The notes under the pieces are model-generated. The model searched no databases. It was not told the DNA's origin and was given only the letters and a program-made list of their open reading frames with translations. The position numbers and the translations under genes are program-made. DNA of 64,000 nucleotides from contig NC_015675.1 in assembly GCF_000176035.2 (NCBI RefSeq), positions 5,770,001 through 5,834,000 on the forward strand, given 5' to 3'. Positions 9,416 through 18,784 of this stretch are shown in pieces (positions within the stretch are counted from its first letter, which is position 1; every line of letters starts with the position of its first letter). The stretch comes from Mesorhizobium opportunistum WSM2075 (GTDB lineage: Bacteria > Pseudomonadota > Alphaproteobacteria > Rhizobiales > Rhizobiaceae).

Positions 9416-9612
9416 CTTCTCCCCGTCACTATACGGGGAGAAGGTGGCGGCAGCCGGATGAGGGGCAGCGCCAACCTTGAAGGCGAGGCGAGAGGTTCAG
9501 CGCGACACAACGCACACTCAACCAAGTCTTGAGGTGGTAGCCAAACACTTAGGTCAGCGCTGCCCCTCATCGCCCTGCCGGGCACTTCTCCCCGTATAGT
9601 GACGGGGAGAAG
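9416..9612. repeat. long inverted-repeat intergenic element
   Basis: A 55-bp arm at 9416-9472 is repeated in inverted orientation at 9558-9612, with an ~85-bp spacer. Each arm contains its own palindrome, TTCTCCCCGTCACTATACGG followed by GGAGAAG, and ends in GATGAGGGGCAGCG. The element exactly fills the gap between the convergent ubiA and DUF6101-like genes. Its layout matches the elements at 31739 and 47781. No protein is encoded in it. Confidence 0.85.
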
Positions 9613-9615
9613 AAG

Positions 9616-10182
9616 CTAATCCCTTGAAATGATCTCCTGGCCGTCGATGACCAGCCTGAGACCGAGGTCGCCGGCCCGGCGGCGGGCGAGGAAGCGCGGA
9701 CGGCGCATGGTCGAAACGCGGCCCTTGCGGCGATCCTGCGGCGGCAGCGTCTTGATGGCGGCGCCGAGAGATTCTTCCAAAGTGCGGGCGATGCCGTCCG
9801 ATTCGATCAACAGCATCGGCAGGCGGTAGGCGTCGGCCCAGGCGCGCCAGTCGGCGGCGACATCTTCAAGATCGTCGGCCACCAGCAGCGGGACCGACAG
9901 CATGGGGTCGTTGTGCAGGAGTTCCAGGGTCACCGTGACATTGCCGTCCGGATCCTCCATTGCGCGGGCGGCAACGCCGCGGAACGCATTGGCGGGCAGA
10001 GCGATGATCGCCGGCACGCCGCTCATCTCGAGCAGGCGGCGGATCACGGCGCCGCGATGGTCGATGGTGAAAGTCACGTCGCCATAATCGTCGCGCGTGG
10101 CGTAGCTGACCATCTGGGGCAGTCGGAATGGGTCGAGGCGCATGTTGCGTCCCGCCCAGACTGGCTTAAGTCCGGTGTTCAT
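9616..10182 (-). CDS. conserved hypothetical protein (possibly DUF6101)
   Basis: A 188-residue soluble protein with no signal peptide or membrane segment. It starts MNTGLKPVWAGRNMRLDPFRLPQ and has a basic stretch RRPRFLARRRAGDLG near the end. I believe it belongs to DUF6101, a rhizobial family of unknown function, but that is from memory. It has its own 5' region of about 180 bp, in which GAGAGCCGG-TGT-CCGGTTCTCTC (10208-10230) can form a leader hairpin. No function is proposed. Confidence 0.7.
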   Translation of the reverse strand: MNTGLKPVWAGRNMRLDPFRLPQMVSYATRDDYGDVTFTIDHRGAVIRRLLEMSGVPAIIALPANAFRGVAARAMEDPDGNVTVTLELLHNDPMLSVPLLVADDLEDVAADWRAWADAYRLPMLLIESDGIARTLEESLGAAIKTLPPQDRRKGRVSTMRRPRFLARRRAGDLGLRLVIDGQEIISRD

Positions 10183-10366
10183 AGAGTGCCTTCCTGTCTG
10201 TCTCCTGAGAGCCGGTGTCCGGTTCTCTCCGGGCCAGTTTTCCCGGCCTCGTTATGGGGAAACATTAGCGCTGGCTCCTTACCGCCGCGCTTAAGAAAGT
10301 CGGTTAAATTTTGCTGATCTCAGGGATGGTTATCGGAATGCCACCAGCCAGAAGATGTAGAAAGGA

Positions 10367-11797
10367 TCAGATAACCTTACCCGGATTCATGATGCCGGCC
10401 GGATCGAAGGCAGCCTTCACCCGGCGCATCAGATCGATCGCCATCGGCGGCGCGGTGGCGATCAGTTCGTCGCGCTTCAACTGGCCGATGCCGTGCTCGG
10501 CGGAGATGGAGCCATGGAAGGAGCGGACGACATCGTGCACGGCCTTGTTCATGGCGTGGTAGAGGCCGAGGAAAGCCTCGTCCTCGGCGTCCTCCGGCCG
10601 CGAGATGTTGTAGTGCAAATTGCCGTCGCCCATGTGGCCGAAACAGACGACCCGCGCGGCGGGGCTGACTGAAGCGACAGCACCGGCGGCTTTGCCGATG
10701 AATTCGGGGATCGACGATATCGGCACGGAAATGTCGTGCTTGATCGAGGCTCCTTCGGGCTTCTGGCTCTCGGGCAGTACCTCGCGGAAATTCCAGAAGG
10801 CATCGGCCTGGGCGAGGCTTGCCGCGATCACCGCGTCGCCGACGATGCCCTGCTCCAGAGCGGCCGACAGCACCTCCTCGACAAGCGCCTTGCCGTCTTC
10901 TTCCGAACGGCCCGAGGACACCTGCATCAGCACATACCAGGGCCAGTCCTCGGCCAGCGGCCGGGTCACGCCTTGCGCATGCTTCAAAGTGAAGTCGTAC
11001 GGCCGTTTGCCGATCAGTTCGAAGGCGGTGAGCGAAGCGCCGGCGCGGTCCATGGCCAAGCCGAACAGGGAGAGCGCGGCCTCTGGCGACGACAGGCCGG
11101 CAAAGGCCACTTCGCGCCCCTTCGGCTTCGGGAACAACTTGAGCACGGCGGCGGTGATGACACCGAGCGTGCCTTCGGCGCCGACGAACAGGTCCTTCAA
11201 ATCGTAGCCGGTGTTGTCCTTCTTCAGCTTGCGCAGATCGTCGAACACCTCGCCGGTAGGCAGCACCACTTCGACGCCGAGACAGAGTTCGCGCGCATTG
11301 CCGTAAGCTAGCACCCCGGTGCCGCCGGCATTGGACGAGAGGTTGCCGCCGAGCTGGCAGGAGCCTTGCGCGGCCAGCGACAACGGAAACAGCCGGCCGG
11401 CGGCATCGGCCGCTTCCTGCAGCGTCTGCAGGATGACGCCGGCTTCGACCGTCACCGTGTTGGACAGGAGGTCGATCTCGCGAATGCGGTTCAGCCGTGA
11501 CAGCGACAGGATGATCTCGCGGCCGGACCTGTCCGGCACCTGGGCGCCGACAAGCCCGGTGTTGCCGCTCTGCGGCACGACCGGCGTTCCCGTCTCTGTC
11601 GCCAGCCGCATGATCCGGCTGACTTCGTCGACGCTGCCCGGCCGCAGCACCAGTGACGTCGCGCCGTGCCAAAGCCCACGCCGTTCGACGAGGAAAGGCG
11701 CAATGTCCCGCACGTCGCGCAGCGCATATTTATCGCCGACGATCGCCGCGAAGCGATCGATGAGAGCGGGATCGAGTGTCTGTGAAATTTCGGTCAT
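10367..11797 (-). CDS. FAD-binding oxidase, GlcD/D-2-hydroxyacid dehydrogenase type
   Basis: A 476-residue flavoprotein of the vanillyl-alcohol-oxidase fold. The FAD pyrophosphate segment is VVPQSGNTGLVGAQ near residue 73, followed by GGNLSSNAGGTGVLAYGNARELCLG near 150. The C-terminal FAD-oxidase domain ends with the metal-site motif CFGHMGDGNLHYNI near 385 and SAEHGIGQLKR near 435. This composition fits D-lactate, glycolate or D-2-hydroxyglutarate dehydrogenases; I cannot choose between them. It lies 9 bp after the tsaC stop on the same strand, so the two are probably cotranscribed. Confidence 0.88.
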   Translation of the reverse strand: MTEISQTLDPALIDRFAAIVGDKYALRDVRDIAPFLVERRGLWHGATSLVLRPGSVDEVSRIMRLATETGTPVVPQSGNTGLVGAQVPDRSGREIILSLSRLNRIREIDLLSNTVTVEAGVILQTLQEAADAAGRLFPLSLAAQGSCQLGGNLSSNAGGTGVLAYGNARELCLGVEVVLPTGEVFDDLRKLKKDNTGYDLKDLFVGAEGTLGVITAAVLKLFPKPKGREVAFAGLSSPEAALSLFGLAMDRAGASLTAFELIGKRPYDFTLKHAQGVTRPLAEDWPWYVLMQVSSGRSEEDGKALVEEVLSAALEQGIVGDAVIAASLAQADAFWNFREVLPESQKPEGASIKHDISVPISSIPEFIGKAAGAVASVSPAARVVCFGHMGDGNLHYNISRPEDAEDEAFLGLYHAMNKAVHDVVRSFHGSISAEHGIGQLKRDELIATAPPMAIDLMRRVKAAFDPAGIMNPGKVI

Positions 11798-11806
11798 GTG
11801 GGAAAA

Positions 11807-12790
11807 CTATGTCGTGGGCTGTGTGTTGTCACGAGGGGCGGCGGCGCGTGAAAGCCGATCGTTGATGGCTTCGCCCAGCCCATCGAAGGGTATCGGCTCG
11901 ACGGCGATGGTCCGCGCGCCGCTGCGGTCGAGATCCTGCATATAGGCGAAGAGATTGGTCGCCGCTTCGCGCAGGTCGCCCGTGTCGGACAAATTGCGGA
12001 AGGCGGCGGCGCGTTGCCAGCCGGCGGCCCGCCGGTTGCCGAAAGCCAGCAAGGCTTCGCCGTCGCCGACCGTGCCGGCATTGAGCCGCACTGCGGCCCC
12101 TGGCGCATAGTGCGAGGCAAGCATGCCGGGCGCTTCGACGCCGGCGCCGCCACCGCGCAACAGCTCCATGCCGACGGCCGCCTCGATGTCCTCGGCGGCA
12201 ATGCCGCCGGGCCGGAGCAGCCGCAATCGTCCCGCCTCGGCCTTGACTATGGTCGATTCCAGCCCGACCGGCGTCGCGCCGCCGTCGACCACCAGCCTGA
12301 TGCGTGCGCCGAGATCGGCCGCCACCGCTTGCGCCGTCGTCGCGCTGATCTTGCCGGATGAATTGGCGCTGGGTGCGGCAAGCGGCCGGCCGAGACGGGC
12401 GATGAGGTCGCCGCCAAAGCCCCTAGGCATGCGCAGGGCGATCGTATCGAGCCCGGCGGTGACCAGCGGATGAATGCCGTTGCCGGGCCGCTGCGGCAAC
12501 ACCAGGGTCAGCGGGCCCGGCCAGAACGCAATCGCCAGTTTCTTCGACAGCGGATCGAACAGGGCGATGCGTTCGGCCATCGCCATGTCGGCGACATGGG
12601 CGATCAGCGGATTGAAACGCGGCCGTCCCTTGGCCTCGAAGATGCGCGCCACGCCGATGCCGTTCGTGGCGTCGCCAGCAAGCCCGTAGACCGTTTCCGT
12701 GGGGATGGCGACGACATCGCCGCCCTGGAGCAGTGCCAGCGCCCGCTCCAACGCCTCGCCGGCGCCAACTATCTCAGCCACTCTCGTCAC
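11807..12790 (-). CDS. tsaC: L-threonylcarbamoyladenylate synthase (Sua5 type)
   Basis: This enzyme makes threonylcarbamoyl-AMP from threonine, bicarbonate and ATP, the first step of the t6A37 tRNA modification. The YrdC domain is clear: IPTETVYGLAGDATN near residue 30, KGRPRFNPLIAHV near 54, and PSANSSGKISATT near 140. At 327 residues it is the long Sua5 form, with a C-terminal domain (residues ~210-327, including LASHYAPGA) that covers the active site. Most short TsaC proteins lack this domain. It precedes the GlcD-type oxidase in a likely operon. Confidence 0.93.
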   Translation of the reverse strand: MTRVAEIVGAGEALERALALLQGGDVVAIPTETVYGLAGDATNGIGVARIFEAKGRPRFNPLIAHVADMAMAERIALFDPLSKKLAIAFWPGPLTLVLPQRPGNGIHPLVTAGLDTIALRMPRGFGGDLIARLGRPLAAPSANSSGKISATTAQAVAADLGARIRLVVDGGATPVGLESTIVKAEAGRLRLLRPGGIAAEDIEAAVGMELLRGGGAGVEAPGMLASHYAPGAAVRLNAGTVGDGEALLAFGNRRAAGWQRAAAFRNLSDTGDLREAATNLFAYMQDLDRSGARTIAVEPIPFDGLGEAINDRLSRAAAPRDNTQPTT

Positions 12791-12952
12791 CTCGCAGATG
12801 CCGGCTGCGTAGTACGATGGCGGCTGTTGAGCAAGCCGGGCCGAGAACGGCCTTGGCGATTTATCAATCCCTAAAATGCTATGTTTCCGCGAAAGCCGGT
12901 ATCAATTCCAGTCCGCTATCATCGCGGCCAGGGCAAAAGGGAAGCGATATCA

Positions 12953-13390
12953 GTGTCTGTGCGTATCGTACTGGGGATCACCCTGGCGGCTTTGACATGC
13001 GGGGCTCAGGCCTCTTCGCTGGTTTTTCCCGGCGCGCCGGCCTCGACGCCCTCCGTCATCATGATGGCAGCCGACGCCAAGGCGAGCGACGTGGTGTCCG
13101 TGGTTGCGCTCGGCGAGCCCGATGTCACCTATGAAAAGGTGGCCGCGATCCCGAACGCGCCTGAAGCCCGGCATGGTTTCATGCGGAACCCGATGATCAT
13201 TCGTGGCGGCGTCGTCGGCGACGCCTTCTCGGCACCGATGCAAGCAACGGCGCCGGCCGCGGCGACCGCACCTGCTGCTGCGCCTGCAAGCGCGACCGCG
13301 TCGGCCGCGCCCGCGCCGGACACGCAAAAGAAACCCGCCGCGCCTGCAGCCGCATCGATGCCCGCCCCCGGGGTAGGCAAGGTCAAGTAG
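12953..13390 (+). CDS. small exported protein, unknown function
   Basis: A 145-residue protein with an N-terminal signal peptide (RIVLGITLAALTCGAQA). A region with repeated valines and a YEKVAAIP segment follows, then an Ala/Pro-rich tail of about 50 residues that is probably disordered. A GTG at 12953 preceded by AAGGGAAG at good spacing is my preferred start; an ATG 72 bp upstream would put 24 residues before the signal sequence. The tail suggests a periplasmic linker. I do not recognise the family. Confidence 0.6.
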   Translation: MSVRIVLGITLAALTCGAQASSLVFPGAPASTPSVIMMAADAKASDVVSVVALGEPDVTYEKVAAIPNAPEARHGFMRNPMIIRGGVVGDAFSAPMQATAPAAATAPAAAPASATASAAPAPDTQKKPAAPAAASMPAPGVGKVK

Positions 13391-13541
13391 CGGCCGCCCG
13401 CCAGTCAACCGGCAGCTTGACGGCGCGCCGGCGCCCTGCGCACCATCGCCGCGCGAATTCGTCCTGGCATATTTCGCCGGTCGACGTTGCCGCATGAATT
13501 TAGTCAAGCGGCGCGGGATTCATCTTCAAAGGGGGTTGATC

Positions 13542-13931
13542 ATGAGAAAATCCAAAACCGTCACCATGGCCGGGCTTCTGCTGGCGTCGCTGCTCGGCGC
13601 CAATGCAGCGCAAGCCGATGACATGCTGGGGTCCTATGTCGCGCGTATTTCCGACCGCGACCACCAGGCGAGCGATGGCTATGCGCTGGACGGCGCGGCA
13701 CAGATGGTGCGGCAGGATCGCGCCAACTGGCACAAGTTCCATCGCCGCGACCGCGACGACGAGGCTGACGGCTGGTTCAGGACCAACGACCAGCGCGCTG
13801 ATCTGCAGCGCATGCTGGAGCGCCCGGGCGCGATGAGTTCCTCGACCAGGCGGGCTATCGTCAATGGCGAGCCGCTGATCCAGGTCGACGTCTACGAAAA
13901 CAGCGTACGCGTCAGCATCCTGGAAGACTGA
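13542..13931 (+). CDS. small exported protein, unknown function
   Basis: A 129-residue protein beginning MRKSKTVTMAGLLLASLLGA, a typical Sec signal peptide with a likely cleavage after AAQA. The mature part is charged and rich in Arg/Asp, with no cysteines or membrane segments. The ATG at 13542 follows AAAGGGGG at suitable distance; an upstream in-frame ATG at 13494 would add 16 residues ahead of the signal. It ends at a hairpin shared with the convergent acidic-protein gene. I do not recognise a domain. Confidence 0.65.
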   Translation: MRKSKTVTMAGLLLASLLGANAAQADDMLGSYVARISDRDHQASDGYALDGAAQMVRQDRANWHKFHRRDRDDEADGWFRTNDQRADLQRMLERPGAMSSSTRRAIVNGEPLIQVDVYENSVRVSILED

Positions 13932-13951
13932 TAAGTCAGTTGCCGGGAACA

Positions 13952-13981
13952 GAAAGGGCGACGCTGATGCGCCGCCCTTTC
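13952..13981. terminator. bidirectional terminator hairpin
   Basis: GAAAGGGCG (13952-13960) pairs with CGCCCTTTC (13973-13981) over a 12-base loop. It sits between the convergent exported-protein gene (+) and acidic-protein gene (-). Each side shows a short A/T run inside the stem rather than a long U-tract. Confidence 0.6.
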
Positions 13982-14006
13982 TTGTCGACAGAACCGGACT
14001 GAAATC

Positions 14007-14276
14007 TCAGGCCGCTTCTTCCTTGTCGTCGTCTTCTTCGGATTCGCCATCTTCGGATTCTTCTTCGTCCTCGTCGTCGTCGCCCGAGAGCGTGGCGGCG
14101 TCTTCGTCGGACTCTTTGCCGTCTTCGTCATCGCCTTCTTCGTCGTCATCCGACAGATCGGCGGCCTCGACCGTGGCGGCGGCGGCATGATCGAGGGCGG
14201 TTTCGGAAGCGGATTCGATCGCCTCGGCGGCGGCCGGGGTTTCTTCTGTCACTTCGATTTCGTGATCGGAATTCAT
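14007..14276 (-). CDS. highly acidic low-complexity protein
   Basis: An 89-residue protein in which nearly half the residues are Asp or Glu. The C-terminal 45 residues are almost uninterrupted DDDEE-type runs. It has no hydrophobic core, so it should be intrinsically disordered. The start is supported by GGAGG five bases before the ATG. It lies 109 bp downstream of glyS on the same strand. Low complexity means homology is hard to judge; a spurious frame is unlikely because of the good ribosome site and the matching terminator. Function is unknown. Confidence 0.6.
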   Translation of the reverse strand: MNSDHEIEVTEETPAAAEAIESASETALDHAAAATVEAADLSDDDEEGDDEDGKESDEDAATLSGDDDEDEEESEDGESEEDDDKEEAA

Positions 14277-14385
14277 GGAAGCCTCCGTGGGGTTGGGGAA
14301 CATGTCCCTTTTGCCACGGAGAGATCATCGCCGTATGACTGTAAGCCGGCTCGAACGGCCGGCGGCAAAGAAAATTTTCTTCGCC

Positions 14386-16764
14386 TCAGCCGGCGATCTT
14401 CGAGAAATCCGCGACCTGACCGGTGGCCGAACGGATGCGGGCGAGTAGCGCCAGGCGGTTGGCGCGCACGGCCAGATTCTCATCATTCACGAGAACATGC
14501 TCGAAGAATGAATCAACCGGTTCACGCAACGCGCTAAGCGCCAGCATGGCGGCGGAAAAGTCTTCGTTTTGAATCGCTTCGCCGGCTTGCTTCTCGGCCT
14601 GATTCACCGCCGCAAACAGCGAGTTCTCGGCATCCTGCCGGAACAACGCCGGCTCAACGGTTTGCGCGATCGCGGTTTTCTTCTTCTCCTCGGCAGCCAG
14701 AATGTTGGCCGCACGCTTGGTGCCGGCGAGCAGATTTTTGCCGTCCTCGGTATCGAGGAAGGAGCCCAGCGCTTCGACCCTGCGTACGATCTGCAGGAGG
14801 TCGTCGGACCGCGGGGTAATGACGGCGTCGATCAGATCGTGGCGTGCGCCCTGGTCGCGGAGGTAGACCTTGAGGCGGTCGTGGAAGAAGGACAAAAGAT
14901 CGGCGATCAATGGCGACAGCGACGCTTCAAGCTCCATCAGACGCTGGCCGTCAAAGAACTCCCGCTCCTGATCGGCGGAGCCAAAAGTTTCCGAACTTGC
15001 CTTGGCCAGTCCACCTTTCAACAGGTTGGAAATCAAGCCTGCTTCCGACAACAGCTGGCTTGCGCCCTTGTAGTCGCGAATGCTGGAATCGAGCATCGCG
15101 ACGACGCCACGGCTCTCCGTTCCCTCGCCTTTTTGTTCATATACGGCGAGGGCCGAAGAGACCGCGGCCGCGATGGCGATGCCCAGCGAAAGCTTGAGCT
15201 TGTTTTCCAATATGACCCTGACCATGCCCAGCGCCGCTCGACGCAGCGCATACGGATCCTTCGATCCTGTCGGCTTTTCGTCGATGGCCCAGAAGCCGAC
15301 GAGCGTATCCAGCTTGTCGGCAAGTGCCACGGTGACCGACACCGGATCGCTCGGCACGTAATCGGACGGGCCCTGCGGCTTGTAATGTTCCTCGATGGCC
15401 GCTGCCACGGACGGATGTTCGCCCTGGAGCAGCGCATATTTGCGGCCCATGGCGCCCTGGAGTTCGGGGAACTCGCCGACGACTTCGGTGGTCAGATCTG
15501 CCTTTGCGAGAATGGCGGCGCGGCTCGCCAGCGCGGGGTCAGCGCCGACGATCGGCGCCAATTGCTCCGCCAATCGCTTGATCCGCTCCGCGCGCTCGCC
15601 CTGCGTGCCGAGCTTGGCGTGGAACGTCACATCGAGATGATCGAGGCGGGCCATGCGCTGGTCGAGCGGCTTCTTGAGATCGAGCCCGAACTTTTCGGCC
15701 GATGCCTCGAGCTGACCAAGGTCAGGCAGATCGCCCTGGTCGGTCGTCCAGAAATAGAGCGCGTCGGAGAGGCGCGCGCGCACCACCTTGCCGTTGCCGT
15801 GGGCGATCTCCTTGCCGCCGTCCGTGGCCTCGATGTTGGCGGTAAGGATGAAGCGGTTGGAAAGTGTCTCGCCTTCGCCTTGCGGCCGCGTGACAAAGCA
15901 CTTCTGGTTGGCGCGGATGGTCAGCCGGATGACTTCGGCGGGGATGGCGAGGAACGCCTCTTCGAACTCGCCCATCAGCACGACCGGCCATTCGACCAGC
16001 CCCGACACCTCCTCCAGCAAGCCCTCGTCTTCGACCAGGTCGAGCCCGTTGGCGAAAGCGAGGTTGCGGGCATCGGCGAGAATGATCTCCTTGCGGCGAT
16101 CGGCGTCGAGCACGACCTTCGCCGCCTCCAGCTTGCTCACATAGTCGTCGAAGCGACGCACAGTGATTTCGCCGGGCGCAAGAAAACGGTGCCCGTAAGT
16201 GACGTTGCAGGAGCGGATGCCGTCGATCTCGAAATCGACCACCACCGGCTCCTCGGTTTCCGGTCCGAAGGTGCACAGGATCGATTGCAGCGGCCGCACC
16301 CAGCGCAATGAGCCCGGTTTCGCGGAGGCCGGCCCCCAGCGCATCGATTTCGGCCAGGGGAAATTGCGGATGATACCGGGCACCAGTTCGGCGATGATCT
16401 GTTCGGCAGCCCTGCCTGGCTTTGAGATGTGGGCGACATAGAAGTCGCCCTTCTTCGGGTCGGAATGGACATGCGCCTCGGCGATCGAAGACAGCCCGGC
16501 CTTACGCAGGAAACCCTGGACCGCCTGCTCCGGCGCCGTCGTGGACGGACCCTTGATCTCTTCGCTTATATCCTTCGAGCGCGCGGTCAGCCCCCTGACA
16601 TCGAGCGTCAGCCGCCGCGGCGTCCAGTACTCGCGCGCCGCCTCGTAGGTCAGACCCGCTTCGACCAGACCGTCGGTCAGCATTTTCTTCAGATCACCCG
16701 CCGCCTTGCGCTGCATGCGCGCGGGAATTTCCTCGGAGCGAAGTTCTAGAAGCAGGTCGGGCAT
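14386..16764 (-). CDS. glyS: glycyl-tRNA synthetase beta subunit
   Basis: The beta subunit of the alpha2beta2 glycyl-tRNA synthetase, which binds tRNA-Gly. The 792 residues begin [18 protein letters not shown], the conserved start. [22 protein letters not shown] near residue 140 and the long C-terminal helical region ending in an anticodon-binding domain ([16 protein letters not shown]-like segment near 750) are typical. The ribosome site GAGGAG lies at the edge of an intergenic repeat that begins 10 bp upstream of the ATG. Its partner glyQ is 0.9 kb upstream on the same strand. Confidence 0.96.
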   Translation of the reverse strand: MPDLLLELRSEEIPARMQRKAAGDLKKMLTDGLVEAGLTYEAAREYWTPRRLTLDVRGLTARSKDISEEIKGPSTTAPEQAVQGFLRKAGLSSIAEAHVHSDPKKGDFYVAHISKPGRAAEQIIAELVPGIIRNFPWPKSMRWGPASAKPGSLRWVRPLQSILCTFGPETEEPVVVDFEIDGIRSCNVTYGHRFLAPGEITVRRFDDYVSKLEAAKVVLDADRRKEIILADARNLAFANGLDLVEDEGLLEEVSGLVEWPVVLMGEFEEAFLAIPAEVIRLTIRANQKCFVTRPQGEGETLSNRFILTANIEATDGGKEIAHGNGKVVRARLSDALYFWTTDQGDLPDLGQLEASAEKFGLDLKKPLDQRMARLDHLDVTFHAKLGTQGERAERIKRLAEQLAPIVGADPALASRAAILAKADLTTEVVGEFPELQGAMGRKYALLQGEHPSVAAAIEEHYKPQGPSDYVPSDPVSVTVALADKLDTLVGFWAIDEKPTGSKDPYALRRAALGMVRVILENKLKLSLGIAIAAAVSSALAVYEQKGEGTESRGVVAMLDSSIRDYKGASQLLSEAGLISNLLKGGLAKASSETFGSADQEREFFDGQRLMELEASLSPLIADLLSFFHDRLKVYLRDQGARHDLIDAVITPRSDDLLQIVRRVEALGSFLDTEDGKNLLAGTKRAANILAAEEKKKTAIAQTVEPALFRQDAENSLFAAVNQAEKQAGEAIQNEDFSAAMLALSALREPVDSFFEHVLVNDENLAVRANRLALLARIRSATGQVADFSKIAG

Positions 16765-16773
16765 CGGTAGCTC

Positions 16774-17294
16774 CTCACCCTCCCCTCGATGGGGAGGGTC
16801 GGCGCGTCAGCGCCGGGGTGGGGTGGCGGCATCTCAGGATCGAGCGCCTTCGGCGTCTCGCGGGCCAAGGTGTGATTTTCGTTCTTCCACCGCCGCATAG
16901 ATCGTATCGAGCACGGAATCCAGTTCGTTTTCATGGTTCCAGAATCGGACGACGCGATAACCCTGGCTCCCGAACCATTTGTTCGACGTTCGTCGTGGCG
17001 TTGTTGGCCGTCGAAACTATGGTGGGCGCCGTCCACCTCGATGATCAGTTTCAGCCGGTGTGAGATGAAGTCGGGGAAGTAAATCCCGACTGACGCCTGC
17101 CTGCGGAAATGAGTGCCTTCAACTGGAATGCGCCAGAGATGTCGCCACAAGATGCGCTCCTCGTCGGTCATTGCCGCACGAAGCCGTTGGGCGGACTGCA
17201 GCTTGAACCGATCGAGCTTCGGCATGAGAAATCGCGCTATTACCCCCACCCGCCGCTTCGCGGCGACCTCCCCCATCAAGGGGGAGGTAAAAGG
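16774..17294. mobile_element. repeat-bounded DUF559 cassette between glyQ and glyS
   Basis: Inverted arms of about 55 bp lie at 16774-16830 (CTCACCCTCCCCTCGATGGG onward) and 17242-17294 (ACCCCCACCCGCCGCTTCGC onward). Between them is a frameshifted DUF559 endonuclease-like gene. The arms match when one is reverse-complemented (CCTCCCCTTGATGGGGGAGG core, then GC-rich stem and GGGTGGGG). This unit splits what would be a glyQ-glyS operon. Calling it mobile is inference; no target duplication was established. Confidence 0.5.
16834..17225 (-). pseudogene. DUF559 endonuclease-like protein, frameshifted
   Basis: Reading from the ATG at 17225 gives MPKLDRFKLQSAQRLR, LRAAMTDEERILWRHL, FRRQASVGIYFPDF and LIIEVDGAHHSF, the DUF559 core related to Vsr/restriction-fold nucleases. 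After HDERRT near 16980 the frame is lost. One base is missing, and the other frame continues as KWFGSQGYRVVRFWN and ENELDSVLDTIYAAVEE to a stop at 16834. The intact family would read through, so I call one single-base deletion. The gene lies inside the inverted-repeat cassette between glyQ and glyS. A sequencing error is the alternative. Confidence 0.75.
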
Positions 17295-17452
17295 GCATAG
17301 CAACTCGGCTGGCCGCTGTCACCCCTGCGGAAATTTTGGCAGTCCTGTCGGGACGAGGCGGCCCCACTCGTCCTTGAGTCAAAGATCTCCATGAACCGAA
17401 CGCAGCGCTGAAGCGACCTACGCTCAGGCAGGAAACTATTGGCTGAACGACC

Positions 17453-17617
17453 ATGAAAACGGTATCCAGACTTCTGCAGATCCTCGCGCTCAGCGCCTGC
17501 TTCACCGCGCAGGCCCACGGCGCCTTCTCGATGCCAGGTGTGCGGCAGGCGCTGCGGACCATGGCTGGCGCCAGCAGCCAGATCCTGTTGCCGATCGAAA
17601 TGATGACAGGCGTCTGA
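17453..17617 (+). CDS. possible small secreted peptide
   Basis: A 54-codon frame starting MKTVSRLLQILALSACFTAQ that looks like a complete signal peptide with cleavage after AQA. A short mature part of about 30 residues (SMPGVRQALRTMAGASSQ and a hydrophobic end) follows. It lies between the DUF559 cassette and the glyQ stop, on the opposite strand to both. The ribosome site is weak (GGAAA 13 bp upstream). I do not recognise it; it may be spurious. Confidence 0.35.
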   Translation: MKTVSRLLQILALSACFTAQAHGAFSMPGVRQALRTMAGASSQILLPIEMMTGV

Positions 17618-17643
17618 AACCAGAGCGGTTCCAGGAATTTTCT

Positions 17644-18588
17644 TTAGGCCGCCAATCCACCCGCCCGCGTCTTCAAAAACGCCTCGCCGCAGGCCTTCGC
17701 CAGATTGCGCACGCGCAGGATGTAGCTCTGCCGCTCGGTGACGGAGATCACGCCACGTGCGTCGAGCAGGTTGAAGACATGGCTGGCCTTGATGCACTGG
17801 TCGTAGGCGGGGAAGACCATCCTGTGCATCGGCAAATTGTCGTTCGATGCCGGCGCACCGGCGTCGAGCAACGCCTTGCACTCAGCCTCGGCGTCCTCGA
17901 AATGCCTGAGCAGCATCGCCGTGTTGGCGTATTCGAAATTGTAACGCGAATATTCCTGCTCGGCCTGCAGGAAGACGTCGCCATAGGTAACCTTTTCAGC
18001 GCCCTCACGGCCGTTGAAATTGAGGTCGTAGATGTTGTCCACGCCCTGCACATACATGGCCAGCCGTTCCAGCCCGTAGGTCAGTTCGCCCGCCACCGGC
18101 GCGCATTCGATGCCGCAGACCTGCTGGAAATAGGTGAACTGCGAGACCTCCATGCCATCGCACCAGCATTCCCAGCCAAGCCCCCAGGCACCCAGGGTCG
18201 GGCTTTCCCAGTCGTCCTCGACGAAGCGGATGTCATGTAGCAACGGGTCGACGCCGATCGCGGCGAGCGAGCCGAGGTAGAGCTCCTGCAGGTTCGGCGG
18301 GTTCGGCTTCAGGATAACCTGATACTGGTAATAATGCTGCAGCCGGTTCGGGTTCTCGCCATAGCGGCCATCCTTGGGACGGCGCGAGGGCTGGACGTAG
18401 GCGGCATTCCAGCCCCGGGGGCCGAGCGCGCGCAGCGTCGTTGCCGGGTGAAACGTACCGGCGCCGACCTCCATGTCATAGGGCTGGAGGATGACGCAAC
18501 CATAGGCCGCCCAGTAATTGTGCAAGGTCAGGATCAGCCCCTGGAAAGAGCGGCTGGGATGCATATGGGCAGGCATTTCGATCGTCAC
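17644..18588 (-). CDS. glyQ: glycyl-tRNA synthetase alpha subunit
   Basis: The catalytic alpha subunit of the heterotetrameric glycyl-tRNA synthetase. It begins [20 protein letters not shown], the family start, and continues with [19 protein letters not shown] near residue 33, [20 protein letters not shown] near 62 and [20 protein letters not shown] near 140. At 314 residues it is full length. I chose the GTG at 18588, which has a GAGG 7 bp upstream; the frame extends 18 bp further to another start. Together with glyS it charges tRNA-Gly. Confidence 0.95.
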   Translation of the reverse strand: MTIEMPAHMHPSRSFQGLILTLHNYWAAYGCVILQPYDMEVGAGTFHPATTLRALGPRGWNAAYVQPSRRPKDGRYGENPNRLQHYYQYQVILKPNPPNLQELYLGSLAAIGVDPLLHDIRFVEDDWESPTLGAWGLGWECWCDGMEVSQFTYFQQVCGIECAPVAGELTYGLERLAMYVQGVDNIYDLNFNGREGAEKVTYGDVFLQAEQEYSRYNFEYANTAMLLRHFEDAEAECKALLDAGAPASNDNLPMHRMVFPAYDQCIKASHVFNLLDARGVISVTERQSYILRVRNLAKACGEAFLKTRAGGLAA

Positions 18589-18784
18589 GGGTGGCCTCGA
18601 CAGCAAAGGCTAGCTTAGCGCCACGTCCTAGAGACACGGCGGCGAAGCGTCAAGCAAGGCGCATCGAGGCTGGGTTGTCTTGGACGTACCGCGCGATGTT
18701 GAAAACTTTGCCGGGGCTGGCCCATTGTCGGCGTCGAGAACCTGCGATCTGTTCGACCCCTTACATGAACGACAGGTGCCAGCC

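Noticed and set aside
12881-12952. ATG at 12881 as start of the exported Ala/Pro-rich protein
   Set aside because: It would place 24 polar residues before the hydrophobic signal. The GTG at 12953 has a better ribosome site.
17276-17881. 201-codon minus-strand frame across the glyQ 3' end
   Set aside because: It overlaps glyQ in another frame and continues into repeat sequence; no domain is seen.
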